From: Plotosus lineatus
Lineage: Eukaryota > Chordata > Actinopteri > Siluriformes > Plotosidae
Assembly: GCA_024760905.1 (NCBI GenBank)
Contig: CM045729.1
Span: 44,934,580-44,998,579, forward strand
DNA: 64,000 bases
Direction of reading: 5' to 3'
Position numbers and translations under genes: made by a program. Positions 33,443 to 46,900 of this stretch are shown here, one piece after another; position 1 is the stretch's first letter, and each line of letters begins with the position of its first letter. The notes beneath the pieces are model-generated. The model did not search any database and was not told where the DNA came from. It saw nothing but the letters and a program-made list of their open reading frames with translations.

Positions 33443-34244
33443 CAGACGCTCCCCGACTTACGTTTTAGTTCGGTTCCGGACAGCCAAACATAAAGTGAGA
33501 AAAAAAAACGTAAGTTGTTACTGTATGTTCCAGTGACGTATGACATTCATACTGTACTATTCATCCATAAATACCATTACCGTATCTCATCAAACACCCC
33601 TAAATCAATTATTATAAACATAACAATGTAAAATAATATCAAACATATCAAATAAGATCAACATTCATTTCAAATAAATTAAATTCAAGCAAAATAATTT
33701 CAAATTTTAATCAAATTCACGAATTAAATATAAAATACAGTATCAAATATAACCTTTAACATGCTCTGTGATGAGATCTTTCTGCTTGTAAAAGGTACTA
33801 ATGGTCGACGGAGCGATTTGGAAAAAACGTGCAACATTCACGTGTTTCACCAGCATCAATTTTCTTGATAATAGCCATCTTCGTTTCTAACGAGATAGCT
33901 TTCCACTTTTTCTGATTACCATTATCACTAGTAGGCTTACGCTTCTGACCAACCATATTTGCTTAGGGTTACAAAAGTCCACAAAACAGTGTAAACACAT
34001 AGATAACAGAGACAACGTCTTAACACAAGGGTAACACTCAGTGAACTGGGAAGGAGGGCACGTTCAGTCTGTCGTTTGTAAACAATGGACGCAGTGTCAT
34101 GTGTAAGTAGCGTATTATGTCAGCGTATGACGTAGGTACATCTCGTACTACAGACAGCACGCTACATAATTAAAAAAATAATAAATAAATAACGTAAAAT
34201 TGAAAAATACGTAAAACGAATGAACGTAAAGCGGGGAGTGTCTG
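33443..34244 (-). mobile_element. Pogo/Tigger-type element between convergent genes
   Basis: TIRs CAGACGCTCCCCGAC (left) and reverse of GGGGAGTGTCTG (right), with TA on each side; 802 bp. The minus strand from ATG at 33956 reads MVGQKRKP, then KKWKAISLETKMAIIKKID, a CENP-B/pogo-type N-terminal helix-turn-helix, before degenerating. It fills most of the 1.3-kb space between the klhl41 stop and the fastkd1 stop. A second, truncated copy is at 63249-63715 in the opposite direction. Confidence 0.85.
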
Positions 34245-34357
34245 TATTTTTGTTTTTAATATTTGAGCACAAGAACATGTATTTGTTTCAGATAATCATT
34301 CATAATGAAATGTTACCACATTTGATATTAGGTAGTCAATTTGCGAGTTTCAGCAAT

Positions 34358-34363
34358 TTTATT
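34358..34363 (-). terminator. fastkd1 polyadenylation signal (candidate)
   Basis: AATAAA on the minus strand, about 220 bases downstream of the fastkd1 stop codon, in unique sequence. Confidence 0.5.
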
Positions 34364-34582
34364 TATATTGCAGAATATTCCCATATAAATAAAGAAAGAA
34401 AGGTCTCAGAAGAGGTGGCATTGATGCTGTGGTATTTCTCTGCATTCCTGAAATTAATATAAGAAGAAAAATGGGGCACTTGTACATGATACACAGTTGA
34501 TCACTAGTCATCACACCCAGCATGGATATATTGAGAAGGGGGCATTTTTGGTACTGCCAAGTGTTCAAACATTTTGAGTTTC

Positions 34583-35774
34583 TCAAGGCAGTCCTGTGAA
34601 TAACTTCTTTCTCAAATATTCCTTCCAGGCGTCAGGTGTTGAGAGCTCCATAGAATTCCATTCAAAATGAGGTATCTGTGTCCGAGAGCAGTTGGTTCAT
34701 GATTCGGTCAACTTTCTTCTTTTGTAATTAGATATTAGTAACAGAACAAACTCTCTTTACTCACATGTATAACTTGGTATCCTAAAATCTCTAGATGTCG
34801 TCTTCTCATCAGGATGTCTCCTTTAATATGCTGCGAGTTTGTACAGTAAGCCTTGGAACTCAGGAAGTATAGCGCAATGCTAAGGAAAGAGATTTCCCAA
34901 GAACAAAATTATAGATCTGACTGGTAAGTAAGCAGCTTTAACAGCTGTGGTAATGGTATAATCTGATTGGTTCACTATCTCAAGATTATTAACTTTATTA
35001 CTCAGTGAAAATATGTTCTTGTTACTGATTGGTGGAAAGCCATCAGCTAATTTGTGATATGCTTCTACAAGTTGACATATTCTATTACCAAGATTAAATA
35101 GGTTGAACAATTATGGCACATGACTGGCAATCCAGCAAATCTTTTTTACTCATAGGTATCATATAAGTGTTTTTATTTTGATTTTGATATACTGTATTAA
35201 TCCCATTAGGGAAATGATTTACTCTGCATTTAACCCATCCAAGGTGAGCGCACACACCCTCAGAGCACTGGGCTGCCACACACACATTGGGGATGCCCAG
35301 TGAACAGTTGGGAAATAGATGCCTTGCTCAAGGGCACTTCGGCCATTTATGTGGAGGAAGGGAAGGTGCTACTCACTCCTCCACCGCCACACATTTTTCC
35401 TGCAGCCTTGACAGGTACCACCTTCAACAAGCCATTTCTATACTTTGTGTCATTGAATAATTGCTAATTATACACCCTGCATACTTCAAACAAAACAACT
35501 GAAAAACTCAATTTATGATAGTCACTTGTTTTGAAATCAACAAAACGCTATACCAAAAAGAGAACAAAGCTATACAATATGGCCTTTGTGTATTCTAAGG
35601 TACAAAAAAAGGACTCTATTCAAATTTTTGAATAACTTTCAAAAGACGTGGTATTACATCGCCACTGTGATAGACAGGCAGCACAACAGTAGTCATTTTT
35701 AAAAATGCAACAAAAATATGCCATAAAAATCTATTTGACATTCCTACTAGAATTTACAGAGTTAGTAAATACAT

Positions 35775-35850
<76 letters not shown>

Positions 35851-37286
35851 TAGTCTTTCTCAAAAAATTACCATATTGTGATAAAGTTCATTATTTTCTG
35901 TAATGTACTGATAAAAATTAAACTTTCATATATTTTAGATTCATTGCACACCAACTGAAATATTTCAGGTCTTTAATTGTTTTAATACTGATGATTTTGG
36001 CATACAGCTCATGAAAACCCAAAATTCCTATCTCAAAAAAGTAGCATATCATGAAAAGGTAGTCTAAACGAGCTATTAACCTAATCATCTGAATCAACCA
36101 ATTAACTCTAAACACCTGCAAAAGATTCCTGAGGCTTTTAAAAACTCCAGCCTGGTTCATTACTCAAAACCACAATCATGGGTAAGACTACCGACCTGAC
36201 TGCTGTCCAGAAGGACATCATTGACACCCTCAAGCAAGAGGGGAAGACACAGAAAGAAATCTCTGAGCGAATAGGCTGTTCCCAGAGTGCTGTATCAAGG
36301 CACCTCAGTGGGACGTCTGTGGGAAGGAAAATGTGTGGCAGAAAACGCTGCACAAACCAGAAGAGGTGGCCAGACCCTGAGGAAGATTGTGGAGAAGGGC
36401 CGATTCCAGACCTCGAGGTACCTGTGGAAGCAGTGGACTGGGCTACAGGTGCCGCATTCCCCAGGTCAAGCCACTTTTGAACCAGAAACAGCGGCAGAAG
36501 CGCCTGACCTGGGCTACAGAGAAGCAGCACTGGACTGTTGCTCAGCGGTCCAAAGTACTTTTTTCGGATGAAAGCAAATTTTTCATGTCATTTGGAAATC
36601 AAGGTGCCAGAGTCTGGAGGAAGACTGGGGAGAAGGAAATGCCAAAATGCCTGAAGTCCAATGTCAAGTACCCACAGTCAGTGATGGTCTGGGGTGCCAT
36701 GTCAGCTGCTGGTGTTGGTCCACTGTGTTTTATCAAGGGCAGGGTCAATGCAGCTAGCTATCAGGAGATTTTGGAGCACTTCATGCTTCCATCTGCTGAA
36801 AAGCTTTATAGAGATGAAGATTTTATTTTTCATCACGACCTGGCACCTGCTCACAGTGCCAAAACCACTGGTAACACTGTGGATGAGCTTAAGGCCGCTA
36901 TCGAAGCATCCTGGGCCTCCATAACACCTCAGCAGTGCCACAGGCTGATTGCCTCCATGCCACGCCGCATTGAAGCAGTCATTTCTGCAAAAGGATTCCT
37001 GACCAAGTATTGAGTGCATAACTGAACAGAATTATTTGAAGGCTGGCTTTTTCTGTATTATAAACACTTTTTTATTGGTTGGATGAAATATGCGAATTTT
37101 TTGAGATGGGGATTTTTGTTTTTTCTTTACTTTTTTGCCAAAATTATCAATATTAAAACAATAAAAGGCTTGAACTACTTCAGTTGTGTGTAATGAATCT
37201 AAAATATATGAAAGTCTAATGTTTATCAGTACATTTCAGAAAATAATGAACTTTATCACAACATGCTAATTTTTTGAGAAGGACTA

Positions 37287-37354
<68 letters not shown>

Positions 37355-39178
37355 CAGGAGCATTTGGGAGGGTTGCCTTTCTTTCCACTTTGTCTGTGAG
37401 GGGTTTGCAAAACAATTTCAATGTTTGAAAATGGTTTGGCCCAACAAGATACCAAAAAGTCCATGTTCCATCCCTTTCCATTCACTATACATCATGCTAA
37501 AAACTCTCAATTCTTTTGATTTGCAAGCTGAAAGGCTATTTATTAAATATAAACAAGTATTCTGGACATTACTGGAATATTTACAGGACTTTGGGCAATT
37601 TAATTTGGGTAAAAATCATGACGCAACTCCTTTAACATCAAGAAAAGGCAAGAAAAAAGAAAGGCTGGAAGGAATCAATATTTACATCTGTCATTGTTGA
37701 TAATAGGAATGAACAGTTATTACAGGCTATTAAAACTCATTAAATGCCGCTGGAATTAAAATAATGTTCATGTTGTTTATTAATAAATTAAATCTTTCAA
37801 AAAAAATCACTGCACATGCACATAATGTGTACATACCGCTGAGACCCTGGAGGAAGTTCTGTCCTCTGCTTCTCTGACCCTGAGTCCCAGTGCACCTTGC
37901 CATCATCATCAATCTGCAATTCACCCAGATCCCTGTAAGGTACTGCCTGCTGATTGGGATCCAGGATGCATTCATAGTCTGCAAAATTGATTCAAAAAAT
38001 TTAAACTATTCCAACTGTTCTCAGGGAAAAAAGGGTTAAAGCTTAAACTCACCAACAGTGTAAAAGTATGGCGTCAACACTGATATTCTGACACAGTTTA
38101 TGCCTCCAAGCACTTCTCCGAGCATCCTGTGGATCTGCTGCTGGCCTAGATTGACCGAGCTCTGCTCTGTGAAAATTTTTCAGAAAATGAAATTCTATGT
38201 ATTAATCAGTAAGGTAATTTGGACATACAGTACTCTTGTAGTGCTCTAAATACAACTGCCTTACAATAGCCAACATGTATCTTCGCTCACCTCTCCTATG
38301 GAGCTGTAAACAGTAGTGCTCATGGAACCAGGGTACCTGGAACTCTGGGCTCTCAAGACACACGGCGCGGTTCACCTTCATCAACCGTGAACGCACTCGC
38401 AGGTTCTGAGTACTGGATAGTGCTATCAGTGGAGAGTGTAAACGTTGAGCATCACTTAGTGTTGTACATGTAAGGTATGATGTACAGTGAGCTATTCATT
38501 ACAACAAAATATCACTAAAACTTCAGAGTGCAAGTCAGGGTTTATTCCACAATAATGAATGGCTTGAGCGGCATGGTTGCGTAGTAATTCACACTTCTGT
38601 GTGGAGTTTGCATGTTCTCCCTATGCTTGCACGGGTTTGCTCTTGCTCCTCTGGTTTCCTTCCACAGTCCAAAAACATGCACATTAGGCTAACTAGCTGT
38701 TCCAAATTGCCCTCGCATGTAGAAGCAAGTTTGTATGGTTGTGTGTGTGTGTGTTGGTCTTGCAATGGTCTGGAGAGATGTTCAATGTGTAATTTGCCTT
38801 TGCCATGTGTTGGTTAAGATAGACCCCAGCCTCTCTGCAACTCAATTAGGATTTGGTGCTTGGAAAATGAGTAACCGACGAGGTTAGACAAGAATCTCCA
38901 TGGACTATGATGTTTGCAGATGACACCGTGATGTAGTGAGAGCAGAGAACAAGTGGAGGAAATGGAAAATGAGTAAGTAGTTCACTGTGCGTTATCCTGC
39001 TCATAGCATGGCTACTTACTAAAGAAACCAAAACTTTTTATTTATTTAATTTTTTTGCTTCTGGTAATGACAGTCTGGTATATATAGCAACAGTCTTTTA
39101 TAGAGAAATTACAGACTGCAGGATACTGCAATTAACCAAAATTCAAATGAGTCATGTAATAAGTAAAAATATTAATAT

Positions 39179-39250
<72 letters not shown>

Positions 39251-40955
39251 GGGATCCCTCACTTTACGTGGTTAACTGGGACCGAGATTCCCACGTGACT
39301 ATCGAAATTCGCGAAGTAGGATCACCCCTCTAACCCCCTTGACTGACGTATACGTACATGTATATAGTATCAATAAATACATCTTCAATACTATAAAGCA
39401 GGGATCCCCGATGTCCTCTATTTAGAGGAATTACTCTATTTTTACTCACCAAAATGATAATTTTTTTAATTCTTGTATAATTTTGCAAAAAAAATGCATG
39501 GACGGTTAATAGATTAGCAGAATGTGTGCCAATCGAGTTGGCTTGCTTTATATTATATATATTATTTTGGTCGATGTTGGTTGTTTCCACTGACATTCAA
39601 TAATACTCGGAAGTTAAGTACCATGAGAATGTACGCGAAATAATGAGAAAACACATATGGTGGCTTTCTTGCCGAATTTCCGGTTGATTTCTTGCCAGAT
39701 TTCTCGATTTCAGCATGTCGTGGAAGAGAGACATTCTCCATAAGCGAGATGGCAGAATGGTATCGGGGTTAGATACTGGGATCAAAAATTTATGGAACTG
39801 GTCGTGGCTGAAAAAGTAGTAGACGGCTGCCCGCTATCAGAATTCATTTACAAACATAAAGATATGGGGAAAGAACTTTGCGGTCTGTGTGATGGGAAAG
39901 TGATCAATAATGGAGGTAAAGGTTGGTTGGCATTGAAACAGTGTTGTGAGAGGAGTAAACATGCCGAAAAAAAAAAATTGAGAAAGCAAAACTACAAGCT
40001 GCCTGGTGAGTCATTTTTATAAATTTCAGCAATACTCTAAGTACAGTGTAAGACTGTTTACTGGTGTAGGGTAAATATTGGCATTTTGAATTATGATGTT
40101 ATACTATTAACATACGAACTCGTAGCAGGTATGCTTACTAGTTGAACACAAATGTATGTTGTGATAATATATGTCGTGTGTTATGTGATCATTCTACAAA
40201 TTAGTTCATAATTGTTTCATAATTATGTTACACATGAATGACGATTCATAGGGCTATGCTACTTGAATTGTGCGTGTTGTAGTGGATAGGGCGCAGTATC
40301 GCTGATCCTAAGGTTGGGGGTTCGAGTCCCCACAAGGTTGCCACTGTCCCCCCAGTGCAGCTAACTGGGTTATCAAAGGCCGGCTATGTCTCTCACTGTC
40401 TATGGTGAGAGGCATGTAAAAGAACCATTGCTGACTTTTGTAAAGGGTAGGCTGCAAAGCCATTGGCGTGTTTCTGTCCCTTGCTAAAGGGTTGTGACAG
40501 GAAGGGCATCTGACGTAAAAACCTCTGCCAAATCAAATGTGCGAATCAGATGATTCGCTGTAGCAAGTCCTGAGAAAGGCAAAAGGCTGAAAGGAAGAAA
40601 GAAATTTATTCTGAAGTAACCTTTTTGTATTTTTGCATTATTTAAGCTGTTTTGTTTAGAGTTTGTGTATGTTACAAAACAATGATTAACTTGTTTGCAT
40701 GATTTTTTACATGACATGCTCTGCCCCTGTATGAATATTTCATTTCCTCTATTTCTAAACCTTTCTTTCCTTAACTTTTCCCCCATTCTTCCTTAATTTC
40801 CTTATTTTTTAATTTGATGAATATTTATATAAAAAATAAATAAGCAAATAAAAAACCGCCACGCCCACAAGACATGAATTCAAAGCACATTCCCTGCTTG
40901 ACCATTTACTGAATTTAAACAACTTAAAAAACTAAACTAAAAACTAAAGCGTTAT

Positions 40956-40995
<40 letters not shown>

Positions 40996-43900
40996 GCGTA
41001 CTGCGGGCCACGCCAACAAGACGTGAATTCAAAGAGCATTCCCTGCTTGACAAACTCAACTTTAATTTGATTCCTTGAAGGATCGGAATTCCAGATGAGC
41101 TCAAATTTACCCACATTTATTAAACATTTACTGAATTAAACAATTTAAAAAAATTAAACTAAAAACTAAAGAGTGAAGCTTCCTTCTGTCTCTATCTGGG
41201 TGGCCGGCGGGGCGGGATGTTGAGACAGCCAATGAGAGAGCAACTCACGTGTCGTGTGAAATTTTGATTGGCGCGTTTGAATTTTGAATTTCTTTTCGTA
41301 AGAGGGGGTTGTTTCGTATTTCGGGGATGGAAACTCAAGAAAATATTTTTCGTAATCTGAAGATTTCGTACAAAGGGGTCTTCGTAAATTGGGGGCCGAA
41401 TGTATGTATGTGTATGTGTATATATATATATATATATATAATATTATTATTATTATTATTATTATTATTCACAAATGCCCTAATTACAGCTGATCATGGC
41501 ATTGATGAGGTATCGAGAAACCCTTTGAATATCATGTACCACTTCCACAAAGAGATTAGAAAAGATCAAATGCAGGCAAAATGCATTATAAACATGTTTA
41601 ATTTTGAATCCTTAAACTAGTTATAGAGTTCCAACACTTATTAATCAGAGGTTTTATAAATATAAACAGTCTCCTAAAACCAGATTAATGGATTTCATTT
41701 TTCACCTATTGATAAATTAGTACCATATTTTACAGACTATACGTCGCTCCGGAGTACAAGTCACATTGGTCAAAAAATGCATAATAAAGAAGAAATATAC
41801 ATATATAAGTCGCACTGGAATATAAGTATATAACTCATGAAAACTGTCTACTTTGGCTTGGAAATCTGCTGGCAGTTTATGTGACGTTGTGGTCCCCGCT
41901 CTGATATACTAGTCCTTCTCAAAAAATTTGCAGATTGTGATAAAGTTCATTATTTTCTGTAATGTACTGACAAAAATTAAACTGTCATATATTTTAGATT
42001 CATTGCACACCAACTGAAATATTTCAGGTCTTTTATTGTTTTAATACTGATGATTTTGGCATACAGCTCATAAAAAAAACAAAATTCCTATCTCAAAAAA
42101 TTAGCATATCATGAAAAGGTACTCTAAACGAGCTATTAACCTAATTATCTGAATCAACGAACTAACTCTAAACACCTGCAAAAGATTCCTGAGGCTTTTA
42201 AAAACTCCCAGCCTGGTAGATTACTCAAAACCACAATCATGGGTAAGACTGCCAACCTGACTGTTGTCCAGAAGGCCATCATTTACACCCTCAAGCAAGA
42301 GGGTAAGACACAGAAAGAAATCTCTGAGCAAATAGGCTGTTCCCAGAGTGCTGTATCAAGGCACCTCAGTGGAACGTCTGTGGGAAGGAAAAAGTGAAAG
42401 AAGGGCCAATTCCAGACCTTGGGGGACCTGTGGAAGCAGTGGACTGAGTCTGGAGTGGAAACATCCAGAGCCACCGTGCACAGGAGTGTGCAGGAAATGG
42501 GCTACAGGTGCCGCATTCCCCAGGTCAAGCCACTTTTGAACCAGAAACAGCGGCAGAAGCAACCAGATGAAAGCAAATTTTGCATGTCATTCGGAAATCA
42601 AGGTGCCAAATGCAGCCATGAGGCGGGGGGGCACTAACCAGTGTCTCTCCCCCTTATGCCGGTCCCAAGCCCGGATAAATGCAGAGGGTTGCGACAGGAA
42701 GGGCATCCGGCGTAAAACTTCTGCCACATTTAAAAATGCAAATGATCAATACAGAATTCATACCGGATCGGTCGAGGCCCGGGTTAACAATGACCGCCAT
42801 CAGTGCTGTCAACCAACAGGGTGCTGATGGAAATTGGACTACTGTTGGTCGAAGACGTCGAAGAAGGAGAGGCGGGAGGCGTGTCCATAGGCAGAGAGAG
42901 AAGAGGAAATGCCTAGGACTGAGAGCAGGGACTTTGAATGTTGGAACTATGCAAGGAAAAGATAGGGAGCTGGCTGACATGATGCAGAGGAGGAAGGTGG
43001 ACATACTGTGTGTTCAGGAGACAAGGTGGAAAGGTAGAAAGGCTAGAAGCTTAGGAGCAGGGTTTAAACTGTTTTATAATGGTGTGGATGAGAAGAGAAA
43101 TGGAGTACGAGTCATCTTGAAGGAGGGGTTTGTCAGGAATGTTCTAGAAGTGAAAAGAGTGTCAGACAGAGTGATGAGTCTCAAGTTAGAAATTGAAGGC
43201 GTGATGGTCAATGTTGTTAGTGCTTATGCCCCACAGGCAGGATGTAAGCTAGAAGAGAAGGAGAGATTCTGGAGTGAGTTAGATGAAGTGATGCAGAGTA
43301 CCCCCAGAGGTGAAAGAGTGGTCATTGGGGCAGACTTCAATGGACATGTTGGTGCAGGCAACAGAGGGGACGAGGAAGTGATGGGCAGTTTTGGTATCCA
43401 GGACAGGAACACAGAAGGACAGACGTTGATCGATTTTGCAAAAAGGATGGAAATGGCTGTGGTGAATACTTTCTTCAAGAAGAAACAGAAGCATAGGGTG
43501 ACTTATGAAAGCGGAGGTAAGAGCACACAGGTAGACTACATCTTGTGTAGGCGATGTAATTTGAAGGAAGTCAGTGACTGCAAAGTAGTAGTGGGTGATA
43601 GTGTTGCCAAACAGCATAGGATGGTGGTGTGCAGGATGACACTGATGGTGAGAAAGGTGAAAAAGGCAAAGGCAGAGCAGAAGACAAAGTGGTGGAAGCT
43701 GAAAAAGGAAGAGTGTCGTGCTGTGTTGTCTTCAAGGAGGAGTTGAAACAGGCTTTGGGTAGTCAGGAAGTGCTTCCAGAGGACTGGACAACCACAGCCA
43801 ATGTGATCAGGGAGACCGGTAGGAGAGTACTTGGTGTGTCCTCTGGAAGGAAAGTAGATAAGGAAACTTGGTGGTGGAATGAGGAAGTGCAGGAGTGTGT

Positions 43901-46900
43901 ACAAAAGAAGAGGTTAGCCAAGAAGAAGTGGGACATTGAGAGGACCGAAGAGAGTAAACAGGAGTACAGGGAGACACAGCGTAAGGCGAAGGTAGCAGTG
44001 TCAAAGGCCAAACAGAGGGCGTATGATGACTTGTATGATAGGTTGGACAGTAAGGAGGGAGAAAATGATCTATACAGGTTAGCACAGCAGAGAAATAGAG
44101 ACGGGAAAGACGTGCAGCAAGTTAGAGTGATAAAGGACAGAGAGGGAAATGTATTGACTGATGACAGAAGTGTGCTGGGAAGATGGAAAGAGTACTTTGA
44201 AGAGCTGATGAATGAGGAAAATGAGAGAGAAAAAAGAGTAGAAGGGGTGACCGTTGAGGAGCAGGAAGTAGCAAAGATTAGTAGGGAGAAGTGAGGAGGG
44301 CATTGAAGAGGATGAAGAGTGGAAAGGCAGTTGGCCCTGATGACATACCAGTTGAGGTATGGAAGTGTCTAGGGAGGTAGCAGTAGATTTTCTGACAAGA
44401 ATATTCAACAAGGTCTTAGAAAGTGAGCAGATGCCAGAGGAATGGAGGAGAAGTGTGCTTGTGCCCATTTTTAAGAACAAGGGAGATGTACAGAGTTGTG
44501 GCAACTACAGAGGGATAAAGTTGATGAGCCATACAATGAAGCTATGGGAAAGAATAGTGGAAGCAAGACTAAGGGCAGAGGTCAGCATTTGTGAACAACA
44601 GTTTGGTTTCATGCCAAGAAAGAGCACCACAGATGCAGTGTTTGCTTTGAGGATGTTAATAGAGAAGTACAGAGAAGGTCAGAAGGAGCTGCATTGTGCC
44701 TTTGTGGATCTGGAGAAAGCATATGACAGGGTGCCGAGAGAAGAACTGTGGTATTGTATGAGGAAGTCTGGAGTGACAGAGAAGTATGTTAGAGTGGTGC
44801 AGGACATGTATGAGAGATGTAAGACAGTGGTGAGGTGTGCTGTCGGTGTGACACAAGAGTTCAAGGTGGAGGTGGGACTGCATCAAGGGTCAGCTCTCAG
44901 CCCCTTCTTGTTTGCTATGGTGATGGACAGGCTAACCGACGAGGTTAGACAAGAATCTCCATGGACTATGATGTTTGCAGATGACACCGTGATGTAGTGA
45001 GAGCAGAGAACAAGTGGAGGAAAATCTAGAGAGGTGGAGGTATGCCCTGGAAAGGAGGGGATTGAAGGTTAGTCTTAGTAAGACAGAATACATGTGTGTG
45101 AACGACAAGGACCCAAGAGGAACTTTGAGGTTACAGGGGGCAGAGATAAAGAAGGTGGAGGATTTTAAGTACTTAGGCTCAACAATCCAGAGCAATGGAG
45201 AGTGTGGAAAAGAGGTGAAGAAGCGCGTGCAGGCAGGTTGGAATGGATGGAGAAAAGTGTCCGGTGTGATGTGTGATAGGAGAGTATCGGCAAGAATGAA
45301 GGGAAAAGTGTACAAGACAGTGATGAGGCCAGCGATGTTGTATGGTTTAGAGACAGTGGCCCTGGGGAAAAGACAGGAGTCAGAGTTGGAGGGAGCAGAG
45401 ATGAAAATGTTGAGGTTCTCTTTGGGAGTAACGAGGATGGATAGGATCAGAAATGAGTACATCAGAGGGACAGCACATGTTAGATGTTTTGGAGACAAAG
45501 TCAGAGAGGCTAGATTGAGATGTTTTGGACATGTACAGAGGAGGGATAGTGAGTATATTGGTCGTAGGATGCTGAGGTTGGAACTACCAGGCAAAAGGCC
45601 CAGAGGAAGACCAAAGAGAAGATTTATGGATGCGGTGAAGGCGGACATGAAGGTCTTTGGAGTAAGAGTAGAAGATGCAGAGGATAGGGAGAGATGGAGG
45701 CAGATCATTTGCTGTGGCGACCCCTGAAGGGAACAGCCGAAAGGAAAAGAAGAAGAAGAAGAAGTAGATTCGGAAATCAAGGTGCCAGAGTCTGGAGGAA
45801 GACTGGGGAGATGGAAATGCCAAAATGCCTGAAGTCCAGTGTCAAGTACGCACAGTCAGTGATGGTCTGGGGTGCCATGTCAGCTGCTGGTGTTGGTCCA
45901 CTGTGTTTTATCAAGGGCAGGGTCAATGCAGCTAGCTATCAGGAGATTTTGGAGCACTTCATGCTTCCATCTGCTGAAAAGCTTTATGAAGATGAACATT
46001 TTTTAGCACGACCTGCCACCTACTCACAGTGCCAAAAGCATGTGGTTTACTGACCATGGTATTACTGTGCTCAATTGGCCTGCCAAATCTCCTAACCTGA
46101 AGCCCATAGAGAATCTGTGGGATATTGTGAAGAGAAAGTTGCGAGACACCAGACCCAACACTGTGGATGAGCTTAAGGCCGCTATCGAAGCATCCTGGGT
46201 CTTTAGAACACCTCAGCAGTGCCACAGGCTGATTGCCTCTATGACAGGCCGCATTGAAGCAGTCATTTCTCCAAAAGGATTCCCGACCAAGTATTGAGTG
46301 CACAACTGAACATAATTATTTGAAGGTTGACTTTTTTTGTATTAAAAACACTTTTTTTAATTGGTTGGATGAAATATGCTAATTTTTTGAGACAGGAATT
46401 TTTGGTTCTCATGAGCAGTATGCCAAAATCATCAGTATTAAAACAATAAAACACCTGAAATATTTCAGTTGGGGTGCAATTAATCTAAAATATATGAAAG
46501 TTAAATTTTATACTCTCCACAAGGTTGTCACTGTCCCCACCCAGTGCAGCTAACTGGGTTATCAAAGGCGGGCCATGTCTCTCACTGTCTATGGTGTGAA
46601 GCATGTAAAAGAACCATTGCTGGCTTTCGTAAAGAGTAGCTGCAAAGTCATCAGTGTGTTTCTGTCCCTTGCTAAAAAGGGTTGTGACAGGAAGGGCACC
46701 CGACGTAAAAACCTCTGCCAAATCAAACGTGCAAATCAGATGATTCGCTGTGGCGACTCCCAAGTAAAAGGGAAAAAGCCGAAAGGAAGACAGACAGACA
46801 TATGAAAGTTAAATTTTTATCAGTACATTACAGAAAATAATGAACTTTATCACGATATGCTAATTTTTTGAGAAGGACTAGTACAGAGAGGGTTGCGTTG

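Larger units (their letters stand above)
39249..40842 (+). repeat. Split MITE-A copy
   Basis: The left part 39249-39398 has the end cgggatccctcac, cgaagtaggatc and gtacatgtatatagtatcaa. The right part at about 40765-40842 resumes with ttccttaacttttcccccat. Between them lie unrelated DNA, a hAT-like ORF and a SINE. The right terminus is lost. Confidence 0.55.
41909..46881 (+). mobile_element. Tc1-like transposon, family X copy 3, interrupted by a LINE and a SINE
   Basis: The same TIRs as 21254-22800, with TA on both sides. Transposase N-terminus at 42240 (MGKTANLTVVQK) with deletions near 42397 and 42560. The C-terminal half resumes at 45788 after the LINE and keeps [13 protein letters not shown] (catalytic Glu), ending at 46297. 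A frameshift falls near 46000. Confidence 0.93.

Noticed and set aside
34880..35110. Minus-strand 76-residue ORF as a fastkd1 exon
   Set aside because: No resemblance to the RAP region; the true exon is 34879-34765 with good splice sites and closed phase.
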